Shown here: one piece after another, positions 33,458 to 43,908 of the stretch
Layout: each line of letters opens with the position of its first letter
Position numbering within the stretch: the stretch's first letter is position 1
NCBI GenBank assembly: GCA_963767715.1
Contig: CAVYFA010000001.1
Span: 496,001-560,000, forward strand
Direction of reading: 5' to 3'
DNA from: CAVSXS01 sp963767715
GTDB taxonomy: Bacteria > Chloroflexota > Ktedonobacteria > Ktedonobacterales > Ktedonobacteraceae
Length of the DNA: 64,000 bases
Notes under the pieces: model-generated
Told to the model about the DNA's origin: nothing
Databases searched by the model: none
The model's input: only the letters and a program-made list of their open reading frames with translations
Translations under genes and position numbers: made by a program

Positions 33458-36080
33458 TTATGCCACATTGTGGATCGGCTCAAGCATTAATTTCCCATCG
33501 CAAACATCGATTTCCACGCTATCGCCGTCGCGCACGCTGCCATCGAGGATGGCGCGAGCGACGCGGTTCTCTACCTCTTTCTGGATGACGCGCTTGAGGG
33601 GGCGCGCGCCGAACTGTGGGTCGTAGCCGAGGTCGGCGAGGTAGGCGCGCGCGTTATCGCTCAGGCGCAAGATGATATGGCGGTCTTCCAGGCGCGGGCG
33701 CAGGTGATTGATCTGGATATCAACGATGCGCTGCATCTGGTCATGTCTGATCTGGTGGAAGACGATGACCTCATCGATGCGGTTGATAAACTCCGGACGG
33801 AAGCCCTCTTCGCGCAGGCGCTGGCGTACGACGCGCTGCACGTCATCCTCGTCCATGCCGTCGAACTCCTGCAGCCAGGTAGTGCCGACGTTGCTGGTCA
33901 TGATGATGACGGTGTTCTTGAAATCGACGGTGCGGCCCTGCCCATCGGTCAACCGGCCATCGTCGAGGATTTGCAAGAGCGCGTTGAAGATTTCCGGCGC
34001 GGCCTTCTCGATCTCATCGAAGAGGATCACGCTGTACGGATGGCGGCGCACCGCCTCGGTCAACTGGCCGCCCTCGTCGTAGCCGATGTAGCCGGGAGGC
34101 GCGCCGATCATGCGCGACAGACTGTGTTTCTCCATGTACTCGGACATGTCGATGCGCACCATAGCCTGCTCATCGTCGAAGAGGAACTCGGCCAGGGCAC
34201 GCGCCAGTTCCGTCTTGCCCACGCCCGTTGGGCCGAGGAAGATGAAGCTTGCTAAAGGGCGGTTGGGGTCTTGCAGTCCGGCGCGCGAACGGCGTACGGC
34301 ATCCGAGACGATCTGCAGCGCGAGTTCTTGCCCGACGACGCGCTCGCGCAGGCGATCCTCCATCGCGAGCAATTTCTGTACCTCGCCCTGCATCAGGCGG
34401 GAGACGGGGATGTGCGTCCATTTCGAGACCACCTCGGCGATATCCTCGGCTGTGACCTCCTCACGCAGGATACGCCGGGTTTTCTGCTCAGTGAGCTTCG
34501 CTTCCATCGCTTGTAAGTTGCTGTTCCAGGCGCCCGATCTTCATTTTATGTTCATTGACCTGCTCAAAATTGGCCCTGCCGGTCGTGGCATATTCAAGCG
34601 CCACATCGCGCTCGACTCTTTCCGCAAGGGCCTGCTCCTGTTCCAGTTCCTTCTTCAAGCCTGCGGCTGTTTCCACCAGTTCGCGCTCGCTTTCAAACGC
34701 GAGCTTGAGGGGGCGGAGTTGCTCTTCCAGGTCGGCTATCTCGCGCACTACCCGGTCGCGGCGCTCGATGCTGGCCGGGTCTTTCTCCTTCTTCAAGGCT
34801 TCCTGTTCCATACGTAACTGGAGAATGCGACGATTGAGCGCGTCGATCTCGGCGGGTGTGCTGTCCAGTTCGACACGGCGGCGGCTGGCGGCCTCGTCCA
34901 CCAGGTCGATGGCTTTATCGGGTAAGAAGCGATCGGTGATATAGCGATTAGAGAGCATGGCAGCCGCGACGAGCGCGCTATCCTGGATGCGTACGCCATG
35001 ATGGGCCTCGTAGCGTTCCTTCAGCCCACGCAGGATGCTGATGGTATCCTCGACCGTAGGCTGTTCGACCATGATGGGCTGGAAGCGGCGTTCGAGCGCG
35101 GCATCCTTTTCGATATGCTTGCGATACTCGTCGAGGGTGGTCGCGCCGATACAATGTAGCTCGCCGCGCGCCAGCATGGGCTTGAGCATGTTGGAGGCGT
35201 CCATGGCACCCTCGGCCGCACCGGCGCCGACAAGGGTATGCAATTCATCGATGAAGAGGATGATGCTGCCCGCCGCGCTGGTGATCTCTTTGAGGACGGC
35301 TTTCAGGCGTTCCTCGAATTCGCCGCGGAACTTGGCCCCCGCGACCAGCGCGCCGAGATCGAGCACAACGACTTGCTTATCTTCGAGCGTCTTTGGAACG
35401 TCCCTGCGCACGATGCGCTGGGCCAGCCCTTCCACGATGGCGGTTTTGCCGACGCCCGGCTCGCCGATCAAGACGGGATTATTTTTCGTGCGGCGGCTGA
35501 GCACCTGAATGACGCGGCGGATCTCTTCATCGCGCCCGATGACAGGGTCGAGCTTACCCTGCGACGCGAGCTCGGTCAGGTTGCGCCCGTACTTCTCAAG
35601 CGCCTGGTATTTTCCTTCCGGGTTCTGATCGGTCACGCGCTGGGCTCCACGCACAGCCTGCAGGGCCTGCATGACTTTATCACGTGTCAGCCCCGCCGAC
35701 TTCAAGACGCGCAGAGCCGGGTCATCACCGATATCGAACATGGCCAGCAGCAGGTGTTCGGCGCTGGTGAACTCGTCCCCAAAGCCACGCATCTCCTGCC
35801 GGGCACGCTCAAGCAGCTTATCTACTTTCGGCGAGAGGCCCGGTTTGCTGCCGCCGTAGACGCGGGAAAGGCGTTGAAGGTCGCTTCTGACCATTTGTCG
35901 GGCCATAGTGAGATTAGCCCCCGACTTCACGAAAATCTGCTGGACAATGCCGCCTTCCTGTTCAAGCAAGGCAGCCAGGATATGTTCCACCTCGATCTGG
36001 CTGTGATTATATTCTTTAGCTAACTCATTTGCTTCGCTGATAGCCTCAAGGGCCTTCTGCGTAAATTCCTCCGGCTTCAT
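33458..36080 (-). CDS. clpB: ClpB protein disaggregase (AAA+ chaperone), frameshifted
   Basis: Two overlapping frames together encode a near-complete ClpB of about 870 residues. 34488-36080 gives the N domain, NBD1 (Walker A GEPGVGKTAIVEGLAQR, Walker B IILFIDELHTLVGAGAAEG) and the coiled-coil middle domain. 33458-34507 continues at EEVTAEDIAEVVSKWTHIPV with NBD2 (GPTGVGKTELARAL, VILFDEIEKAAPEIFNALLQ). The first frame ends 20 bp inside the second; removing one base near 34508 (AGC-G-ATG) restores ClpB. The protein rescues aggregates with DnaK. It is driven by a clear promoter at 36120-36148 and is divergent from scpB. Confidence 0.88.
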
Positions 36081-36119
36081 ACGCTTTTTCTCCTGTATTG
36101 TGCAGTAATTAGTAGACCC

Positions 36120-36148
36120 AGTATAGCATGTTGAGTATCATATTGCAA
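36120..36148 (-). promoter_or_regulatory. clpB promoter
   Basis: On the minus strand TTGCAA (36143-36148), a 17-bp spacer ending TGC, then TATACT (36120-36125). The predicted start is about 35 bp before the clpB ATG, which has AGGAG upstream. No CIRCE or other heat-shock repeat was seen. Confidence 0.65.
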
Positions 36149-36181
36149 GAAAGTTTGAGCGTTATGTTGTCAAGAAAAGAC

Positions 36182-36210
36182 TCGACAGAGCATTACCGAT
36201 ATGCTACACT
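36182..36210 (+). promoter_or_regulatory. Possible scpB promoter
   Basis: TCGACA (36182-36187), a 17-bp spacer, then TACACT (36205-36210), upstream of scpB in the divergent region with clpB. Both hexamers are imperfect. Confidence 0.4.
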
Positions 36211-36285
36211 TTCGGTAGAATAGCATGGTAGAAGGGTCTTTAGTGTATGCCAGGATTGAAGAGTAGGTCGTAATTGTAGGAAGCT

Positions 36286-36885
36286 ATGGTTCAGGAATTA
36301 CAAGAGAGACATACGAGTACACAGGTTGCGGCGGCCATCGAGAGCATCCTCTTCGTCTCGGGTCGCCCATTGGAATACGGTGAGCTGCGCAGGCTGCTTG
36401 ATATTGAGGATGAAGCGTTGAACGAGGGATTAGAGACTCTGTCTGGGCAACTTGATAGGCAGGAGCGCGGCATCCGCTTGCAGCGGCTGGGGACACAGGT
36501 GCAGTTGGTGACGGCGCCGGAGAACGCGCGCTACATTGCGGCGCTGCTTGGACTGCCAATGACCGCGAAATTGACCAACGCGGCGTTGGAGACTTTATCG
36601 GTGATCGGCTATCGCCAGCCCATCACACGCGCTCAGATCGAGGCCGTACGCGGGGTAAACAGCGACCGCGCCCTGCTCAGCCTGATCCAGCACGGGCTGG
36701 TGGCCGAGATCGGGCGCGCGCAGACGGTCGGCAGGCCCGCACTTTTCGCCACCACGCCGGAATTTCTCCAGCAGTTCGGCCTGACCAGCCTCGATCAATT
36801 GCCCCAACCCGAACTGCTCAGCAACTCGCAAGAAACACAGGGAACGCAGGAGACGCGAGAGACGCAGAACAGAGCAGAATCGTAG
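36286..36885 (+). CDS. scpB: Segregation and condensation protein B
   Basis: 199 residues with the two winged-helix ScpB layout: AAIESILFVSGRPLEYGELR at the N-terminus and the strongly conserved ETLSVIGYRQPITRAQIEAV with RGVNSDRALLSLIQHGLV in the middle. With ScpA and SMC it forms the condensin complex that organises the chromosome. The C-terminal 30 residues are a Gln/Glu/Thr-rich low-complexity tail (SQETQGTQETRETQ). No scpA or smc is adjacent. AGGAAG precedes the ATG. It runs into nfo after 21 bp, probably one operon. Confidence 0.92.
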   Translation: MVQELQERHTSTQVAAAIESILFVSGRPLEYGELRRLLDIEDEALNEGLETLSGQLDRQERGIRLQRLGTQVQLVTAPENARYIAALLGLPMTAKLTNAALETLSVIGYRQPITRAQIEAVRGVNSDRALLSLIQHGLVAEIGRAQTVGRPALFATTPEFLQQFGLTSLDQLPQPELLSNSQETQGTQETRETQNRAES

Positions 36886-36906
36886 TTTTAGGAAGGGATC
36901 GACGCC

Positions 36907-37785
36907 ATGCGCCTCGGCAGGCATATGCCCACGCACTCCAACGCCGTCAAAGCGGCCGAGCTTGCGCGCGATATCGGCTGTAACACTATCCAGATATTTG
37001 CCAGCAATCCCACCGGCTGGCGACCACCGAACGAGAACAGCAAGAGCAGCATCGCATTCGCGGAGGCGGCGCGCGCACTTGACCTCGACCCGGTAGTCAT
37101 TCACGCGCCCTATCTGATCAACCTGGCCTCACCCGACGAACTCATCTGGGAGAAATCCATCGCGCTCTTGCGCTGGACGCTGCTGCGCGGCGAGCTGCTG
37201 GGGGCGCGCTACGTCGTCTTCCACACCGGCAGCCATCGCGGCTCGGGCGTCGAGGCCGGCATAGCGCGTATCGCTGAAGCCATCCGGCGCATCCTGCCCG
37301 AGACATCGCCAGAGGTCATACTGCTGCTGGAAAACGACGTGGGCGCGGGCAATTCGCTGGGGTACAGCTTTGAACAACTGCGCGATATCCTCGACCTCCT
37401 GCCGGAATATCGCGAGCGACTGGGCGTTTGCATCGATACGGCCCACCTGTGGGGAGCCGGTCACGATATCTCCAGCACCGAATCTGCTCGCCTGGTGATC
37501 GACCGCATGGACGCTACCTTTGGTATTGACCGCCTGCAAGTTATCCACCTGAATGATACTGAGATGGCGCTGGGGAGTCACCGCGACGTTCACTCGCGCC
37601 TGGGGGAAGGCATCATCGGCGAAGAAGGTTTGCGCGCGCTGCTGCAAGACCCGCGGCTGGCGCACTCCGCCGTGATTCTGGAGACGCCGATCAAGACCGA
37701 TGAGCAGGACAAGGAAGACTGGGGACACGATAAGCGGCACTTCGAGAAGGCGGCAGCGCTTTTTTCAAATGATATAATTTCGTAG
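36907..37785 (+). CDS. nfo: Endonuclease IV (deoxyribonuclease IV, AP endonuclease)
   Basis: 292 residues of the TIM-barrel AP endonuclease family 2. The trinuclear zinc ligands are all visible: His in VVIHAPYLINLA, His in VVFHTGSH, Glu in LLLEND, Asp and His in CIDTAHLW, His in VIHLND, Asp and His in SHRDVHSR, and Glu in ILETP. It cuts DNA 5' of abasic sites and removes blocked 3' ends in base excision repair. It sits 21 bp after scpB with GGAAGGGAT upstream of the ATG. Its TAG stop lies inside a GTAGGGACG palindrome. Confidence 0.93.
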   Translation: MRLGRHMPTHSNAVKAAELARDIGCNTIQIFASNPTGWRPPNENSKSSIAFAEAARALDLDPVVIHAPYLINLASPDELIWEKSIALLRWTLLRGELLGARYVVFHTGSHRGSGVEAGIARIAEAIRRILPETSPEVILLLENDVGAGNSLGYSFEQLRDILDLLPEYRERLGVCIDTAHLWGAGHDISSTESARLVIDRMDATFGIDRLQVIHLNDTEMALGSHRDVHSRLGEGIIGEEGLRALLQDPRLAHSAVILETPIKTDEQDKEDWGHDKRHFEKAAALFSNDIIS

Positions 37786-37810
37786 GGACGCGATTGATCG
37801 CGTCCCCACG
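37781..37810. repeat. Palindrome of the GTAGGGACG family, overlapping nfo stop
   Basis: GGGACGCGAT-TG-ATCGCGTCCC occupies 37785-37806, with CGT and ACG pairing outside. The nfo stop codon is formed by its left edge. It may act as a terminator or mRNA end structure between nfo and the next gene. Confidence 0.8.
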
Positions 37811-37841
37811 AAACCATACGTATTTGCATTTGAGGAGCATC

Positions 37842-38621
37842 ATGCCTGAGAACTACCAGTATATTTTGACCGACCGCGACGAGAGTATTGGAGTCGTGAC
37901 GCTTAACCGGCCGCAGGCGCTCAACGCCCTGAACAACCAGCTTATGGGGGAGCTTGTCGATGCCCTGGAGGCTTTTGACCAGGATGAGGGCATTCGCTGT
38001 ATCGTGATTACCGGTGCGGGCGACAGAGCTTTCGCGGCGGGCGCGGATATCAAAGAGATGTCGGACAAGTCGCCGATTGATATGATGCTAGGCGGCTTTG
38101 GGGCCTGGCGGCGCATCAAGCAAATTCATAAGCCGATGATCGCGGCAGTGGGCGGTTACGCCCTGGGGGGAGGATGCGAGCTGGCCCTACAGTGCGATAT
38201 GATCGTGGCATCCGAGAACGCGCGCTTCGGGCAGCCGGAGATCCTGCTGGGAGTGATGCCCGGCGCGGGTGGCACGCAGCGGCTGGCGCGCACGCTCGGC
38301 AAGTACCGCACGATGGAGATGGTGCTGACCGGCGCGCAGATTTCCGCGCAGGAGATGGCGGCGCACGGCCTGGTCAATCGCGTCGTGCCGAAGGGCGAGC
38401 ACCTGAGCGAGGCGGTCAAGCTGGCGAAAAGCGTAGCAGCCCAGGCGCCCGTCGCTGTGCGGCTGGCCAAAGAAGCGGTAAACGCCGCTTTTGAAACATC
38501 GCTGGAAGAAGGCCTGGAGATCGAGCGCAAAAACTTCTTCATGCTCTTCGCCACCGAGGATATGCGCGAGGGCATGCAGGCCTTCATCGAAAAACGCCCG
38601 GCCAACTTCAAGGGGAAATAA
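37842..38621 (+). CDS. Enoyl-CoA hydratase/isomerase family protein
   Basis: 259 residues of the crotonase fold. The oxyanion-hole segment is AFAAGADIKEMS. Both catalytic glutamates of enoyl-CoA hydratase are kept: Glu113 in GGGCELALQCD and Glu133 in FGQPEILLGVMPGAGGTQRL. It adds water to 2-enoyl-CoA in beta-oxidation. GAGGAG lies 5 bases before the ATG at 37842, and the protein starts MPENYQYI; the frame is open further upstream into the palindrome. It converges on the P450 gene with an 11-bp gap. A thiolase gene lies 1.6 kb away, so the region may serve acyl-CoA turnover. Confidence 0.92.
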   Translation: MPENYQYILTDRDESIGVVTLNRPQALNALNNQLMGELVDALEAFDQDEGIRCIVITGAGDRAFAAGADIKEMSDKSPIDMMLGGFGAWRRIKQIHKPMIAAVGGYALGGGCELALQCDMIVASENARFGQPEILLGVMPGAGGTQRLARTLGKYRTMEMVLTGAQISAQEMAAHGLVNRVVPKGEHLSEAVKLAKSVAAQAPVAVRLAKEAVNAAFETSLEEGLEIERKNFFMLFATEDMREGMQAFIEKRPANFKGK

Positions 38622-38632
38622 GCCCGCGCAAT

Positions 38633-39856
38633 TTATTCGAGGCTCACGGGCAACTGCTGCAACCCGCGAAACACGATGCTTGGCTGCCACTGCACTATGT
38701 CCGTTTCTAGGCGCAGGTGCGGAAAGCGCTTGAACAGTGTGCAGAAGGCAATTTCCCCCTCGACGCGGGCCAGTGGAGCGCCCAGGCAGAAATGGATGCC
38801 CAGTCCGAACGACAGATGCCGGTTCTCCTGGCGGGCAAGTATGAGCCGGTCGGGGTCCGCGAACTGCGCCGGGTCGTGATTGGCCGCGCCGAGCAGCATA
38901 ATCACCTCCTGGCCGGCGCTCACCTGTTGCTCACCGATCCGCAGCGCTTCTTTTGCGCGGCGCGAGGTCAACTGAACGGGGCTATCGTAGCGCAGCAATT
39001 CGGCCACAGCGCTTGAGATCAACGCCGGTTGCTCATTCAAAAGCCGCAACTGGTCAGGATTGCGCAACAGAGCCAGCGTCCCGTTGCCGATCAGGTGCAT
39101 CGTCGTGCCATGCCCGGCGGCGAGCAGCAGGATACAATTGCCCAGCAACTCATCTTCGCTCAAGGCATCACCCTGCTCCCTGGCATTCATCATGGCCTGC
39201 AGCAGGTCATCTTTGGGAGCGGTGCGGCGCGCGTGAATGATCGCGCGGAAATAGTCCAGGAAGTTCGAAACCTCGGAGACGGCCTCGAAGATACCTTCCA
39301 GGCTGAAATCGCCGCCGTCCAGCAGGCGCCCGAAATACGACGACCAGCGATTGAACTGCTCGCGGTCCTCGGGCGGTACGCCGAGCATCGTGGCAATGAT
39401 GATGGCAGGCAGGGGGAAGGCAAAATCCTGAATCATCTCCATGCGCCCTTTCGCCTCAGCCTGGTCGAGTAACTCGTCGGTGACTTGCTGGATAACCGGG
39501 CGCAAGGATTCGATCATGCGCGGAGTAAAGGCCTTCGCCACCAGACCGCGCAGGCGCGTGTGGTCAGGCGGGTCCTGGAAGAGCATCTGGCGGGACACGG
39601 CGCGCAGCGGGGGTTCCAGGGTAGGGCGCATGTCTTCGGGGATCCAGCTGGTATCGCTCATGAAGCCCATTACCGTATAACGAGGGTCACGCAGGGCAGC
39701 CGCGACATCCGTATAGCGCGTCAATACCCAGCTATTGGCGCGTTCATCCCAGTACACGGGACCCAGCTCGCGCAGTTGGTGATAGAGAGGATAAGGGTTA
39801 TCGAGATTCTGGACGATATCCGCGACACTCAGTGTGCCATCGTGCGTCTGAGACAT
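38633..39856 (-). CDS. Cytochrome P450
   Basis: 407 residues of the soluble bacterial class I type. The heme-ligand motif FGLGIHFCLGAPLAR has Cys357. The I-helix oxygen-activation motif is LLAAGHGTTMHLIGNG, with Gly-His in place of the more common Gly-His/Glu-Glu-Thr pattern, and the E-x-x-R motif is in VAELLRYDSPVQ. It hydroxylates an unknown substrate using external ferredoxin and reductase, neither of which is encoded nearby. GGAGGAG precedes the ATG. A TGC-TATAAC box near 39902-39907 is the probable -10. Confidence 0.92.
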   Translation of the reverse strand: MSQTHDGTLSVADIVQNLDNPYPLYHQLRELGPVYWDERANSWVLTRYTDVAAALRDPRYTVMGFMSDTSWIPEDMRPTLEPPLRAVSRQMLFQDPPDHTRLRGLVAKAFTPRMIESLRPVIQQVTDELLDQAEAKGRMEMIQDFAFPLPAIIIATMLGVPPEDREQFNRWSSYFGRLLDGGDFSLEGIFEAVSEVSNFLDYFRAIIHARRTAPKDDLLQAMMNAREQGDALSEDELLGNCILLLAAGHGTTMHLIGNGTLALLRNPDQLRLLNEQPALISSAVAELLRYDSPVQLTSRRAKEALRIGEQQVSAGQEVIMLLGAANHDPAQFADPDRLILARQENRHLSFGLGIHFCLGAPLARVEGEIAFCTLFKRFPHLRLETDIVQWQPSIVFRGLQQLPVSLE

Positions 39857-39940
39857 AGTGCTGCTCCTCCTGGTTGTGACTGCGTCTTTTCCTTATCTTG
39901 TTATAGCACATCGAGCATGATGTGTCGCCAGTCATTGATC

Positions 39941-40105
39941 ATTTGAACAGTTGCATGATGTCACTCTTCGCTTTGCCCAGAGTCTGTCGCGATGGCCTCG
40001 AGATCCTTCGCTGCGCTCAGAGCCTGCCCTAGAGCGCAGCGAAGGGATGACAGGGCCAGACCTTTCTGTTGAGGAGGAAGTGTCAAGTTCGGTTGAACCT
40101 GGCCT
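39941..40105. repeat. Second copy of the large palindromic element
   Basis: The left edge (CATTTGAACAGTTGCATGAT) and right edge (TGTCAAGTTCGGTTGAACC) align with 16380-16523. The middle again has inward-facing TTCGCTGCGCTCAG and GAGCGCAGCGAA arms, but they are diverged and partly rearranged. The left terminal repeat is missing. It lies in the 365-bp gap between the P450 and thiolase genes, which holds no gene. Confidence 0.7.
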
Positions 40106-40221
40106 AAGGAGCGAAGAGGTATGCTGGCTAGCAAGGATGATATAATGCGTGTAAGTGCAAAGTTACACATGAGTTCAAAGGGGAACGAGCTAAGACGGCA
40201 AAAAAGGAGGGAAAAGAGCGC

Positions 40222-41418
<1,197 letters not shown>

Positions 41419-41424
41419 GCAGTC

Positions 41425-41907
41425 CTATACAACGTCGTGGCCGTTTAAAGCCGATTCGTAGGCCTCTTTCAGTTTTGGCACCGTCTCCAACTGCGACAAT
41501 TCTGACGGGGCGATCCAGCGCTTCTCGGTGGCCTCCCAGTCGAGCCGAATGGCGTCCGCGTTCAGCGCGTCGAAGAGGTAGGGGTGAACGAACCAGTGCC
41601 GCCCGATGGAGGCATCCTCGTATTCTACAATCGCGCCGCGTTTGCGCATATGCACCTGGTCGCGCTGCAATCCGGTCTCTTCGCGTATCTCTGTGTAGGC
41701 CTGTTCGTCGGGCGGCACACCCTCTTCGACAAAGCCACTGATACCTGCCCAGCGCTCGTTATAACTGCCAACGCGGCGGCTGCGACGCACAACCAGGATA
41801 CGCGGCTCCTGCGTGACAGTTTCATCGACCCGCCGGAGAAAACATGTAACAACGTGCGTTGGACGTAAAGGCTGCTGGCTACCATCGATAGGCTGTTGCT
41901 GGCTCAT
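41425..41907 (-). CDS. NUDIX hydrolase
   Basis: About 160 residues. The Nudix box GFVEEGVPPDEQAYTEIREE continues TGL and keeps the three catalytic glutamates (E-x-x-E-E), but two consensus positions differ: the first Glu is Val and the Arg before the catalytic Glu is Thr. The fold and flanking strands are otherwise standard. It hydrolyses a nucleoside diphosphate derivative of unknown identity. ATG 41907 is chosen because TAGGAG lies 8 bases upstream; the frame is open 12 codons further. Confidence 0.85.
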   Translation of the reverse strand: MSQQQPIDGSQQPLRPTHVVTCFLRRVDETVTQEPRILVVRRSRRVGSYNERWAGISGFVEEGVPPDEQAYTEIREETGLQRDQVHMRKRGAIVEYEDASIGRHWFVHPYLFDALNADAIRLDWEATEKRWIAPSELSQLETVPKLKEAYESALNGHDVV

Positions 41908-42071
41908 TGTATTTGCTCCTACTATAGTGACGGAGGGCTCCATCTATGCTTGACAGGTAGATCACTAGTCCTATATAGTATGCTTGGCGTATCGTATGCT
42001 TTTGAGCAGCGCCTGGCGGCTGTTTCGCCGATGGCCGAAGCAAGTGAAAGCGGCAGGTATCCAGACGCGCC

Positions 42072-43709
42072 ATGCATATGCAATCTATTATACGTTTTTT
42101 GACATTGACAACGACAAAGGCCTGTTCGCCTTTTTCAAATGGAGGTAGGCCGAAGTGCAACCAGGTATTCATCGTACTCGCCCTGGTTATTCTAGTCGTG
42201 GGAGCGGGCATAGCGCTCTACGCCGGATATCTACTGGGGTCGACACGAAATAAAGAACATTACGCGGAAAGCCTGCGGGCTGAAAAGGAAGCCAGCGAGC
42301 AGCGGCTGCTGGATCTCCAGATACAACAGCGCGAGGCGCTTCACGAAGCGCGTGAAGAGACGGCACGATTCCGAACTGCGCTCGAACGCGACAATGCAGA
42401 GCGACGAGCCGAAATTCAGCGCCAGGAACGGCGTTTGCAACAGAAGGAAGAGTCGCTCGACCGAAAAGTTGAGGGATTTGAGCAACGCGAACGCAAACTG
42501 GCGGGACGCGAACGTGCAATTGAACAGGCTCGCGAAGAGGTCGAGGAGATCAAACGCGAACACCTGAAGGAGCTTGAACGCATCGCCCAGCTCAATGAAG
42601 AGCAGGCAAAAGAGATGTTGCTGGAGCGCATCGAGGATCGCGTGCGCACGGAAGCAGCGAGGCGGATTCGCGCTATCGAAGAACAGGCCCGCGAAGAAGC
42701 CGACGCCCGCGCGCGTGAGATCATCACACTTGCCATCCAGCGCTGCGCCTCTGACCAGGTGGCCGAGGCGGTTGTCTCGGTTGTGCCCCTGCCCAACGAT
42801 GAGATGAAGGGCCGCATCATCGGGCGCGAGGGTCGCAATATCCGCGCGCTCGAAGCGGCAACGGGCGTTGACCTGATAATCGACGATACGCCGGAGGCGG
42901 TCATCCTCTCCGGTTTTGACCCGGTGCGGCGTGAAGTGGCGCGCATCGCGCTGACGCGCCTGATCCTCGATGGACGCATCCACCCGGCACGCATCGAGGA
43001 CGTGGTAGCGAAGGCGCGCCAGGAGGTGGACATCATCGTGCGCGAAGAGGGCGAGCGTGCGGCGATGGAAGCGAACGTGCATGGCTTGCAGCCCGAACTG
43101 CTCAAGCTGCTGGGGCGGCTGCACTTCCGCACCAGCTATGGGCAAAACGTGCTGAAGCATTCCGTCGAAGTCTCCATCCTGGCGGCGACTATGGCGCACG
43201 AACTTGGCGCCGATGTCAATGTATGTAAGACTGCCGCGCTGCTACACGATCTCGGGAAGGCTATCGACCAGGAGGTCGAGGGGCCGCACGCCATCATCAG
43301 TGGCGAGGTCGCGCGGCGTTTCGGGAAATCGCCCAAGATCATTCACGCGATGGTCGCGCACCACGCCACCGAAGCGGAGCCGCAGAGCCTCGAGGCAGCC
43401 ATAGTACAGGCCGCAGACGCCATTTCAGCCGCCCGTCCCGGCGCGAGGCGCGAGACAATTGACCTGTACATCAAGCGCCTGGAAGCGCTCGAATCTATTG
43501 CCAATTCTTTCACCGGCGTCGAAAAGTCGTTCGCGATCCAGGCCGGGCGCGAAGTACGTATCATCGTCAAGCCCGAAGAGATCGACGAATATGCCGCGAA
43601 CCGGCTCGCCAGCGATATCGCGCATAAGATCGAAGAGAACCTTGATTATCCAGGTCAGATCAGGGTGTGTGTCGTGCGGGAAACACGCGCGGTTGATTAC
43701 GCACGGTAA
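42072..43709 (+). CDS. rny: Ribonuclease Y
   Basis: The frame gives 545 residues: an N-terminal membrane helix (VFIVLALVILVVGAGIALYA), a long charged coiled coil, a KH domain (KGRIIGREGRNIRALEAATG) and an HD domain (AALLHDLGKAID, AHHATEAEP). It is a membrane-tethered endonuclease that initiates mRNA decay. The start is uncertain. The ATG at 42072 adds some 30 unrelated residues and overlaps a TTGACA. A strong GGAGGTAGG (42141) precedes a GTG at 42155 in another frame that would read V-Q-P-G, joining FIVLALV if one base near 42167 were extra. A single-base indel is suspected. Confidence 0.88.
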   Translation: MHMQSIIRFLTLTTTKACSPFSNGGRPKCNQVFIVLALVILVVGAGIALYAGYLLGSTRNKEHYAESLRAEKEASEQRLLDLQIQQREALHEAREETARFRTALERDNAERRAEIQRQERRLQQKEESLDRKVEGFEQRERKLAGRERAIEQAREEVEEIKREHLKELERIAQLNEEQAKEMLLERIEDRVRTEAARRIRAIEEQAREEADARAREIITLAIQRCASDQVAEAVVSVVPLPNDEMKGRIIGREGRNIRALEAATGVDLIIDDTPEAVILSGFDPVRREVARIALTRLILDGRIHPARIEDVVAKARQEVDIIVREEGERAAMEANVHGLQPELLKLLGRLHFRTSYGQNVLKHSVEVSILAATMAHELGADVNVCKTAALLHDLGKAIDQEVEGPHAIISGEVARRFGKSPKIIHAMVAHHATEAEPQSLEAAIVQAADAISAARPGARRETIDLYIKRLEALESIANSFTGVEKSFAIQAGREVRIIVKPEEIDEYAANRLASDIAHKIEENLDYPGQIRVCVVRETRAVDYAR

Positions 43710-43777
43710 TCCATTATTGTCATAGTAAGTAAAGTGAGGAGGAAGCGCGGGCAGGTTCGACGACGCAACGCGTAATA

Positions 43778-43868
43778 TACCAGGGCGACCGCGAGGGTCG
43801 CCCCTACCCTATACGGGTAGGATGAACAACCGTGCAGGGTAGGGGCGACCCTCGCGGTCGCCCTGGTA
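43778..43868. repeat. Perfect 33-bp inverted repeat between rny and PHP gene
   Basis: Arms 43778-43810 and 43836-43868 are exact complements, with a 25-bp spacer. Each arm holds GGGCGACC and GGTCGCCC, so it can self-fold too. The inner edges carry GTAGGGGCG. It may end rny transcription. Confidence 0.88.
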
Positions 43869-43908
43869 CATCGACACGGCGGAATTGGCTATCCCGCGCA
43901 TACATATT

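Noticed and set aside
42231..43199. Minus-strand frame opposite rny
   Set aside because: Antisense to the clear KH/HD protein, with no family match.
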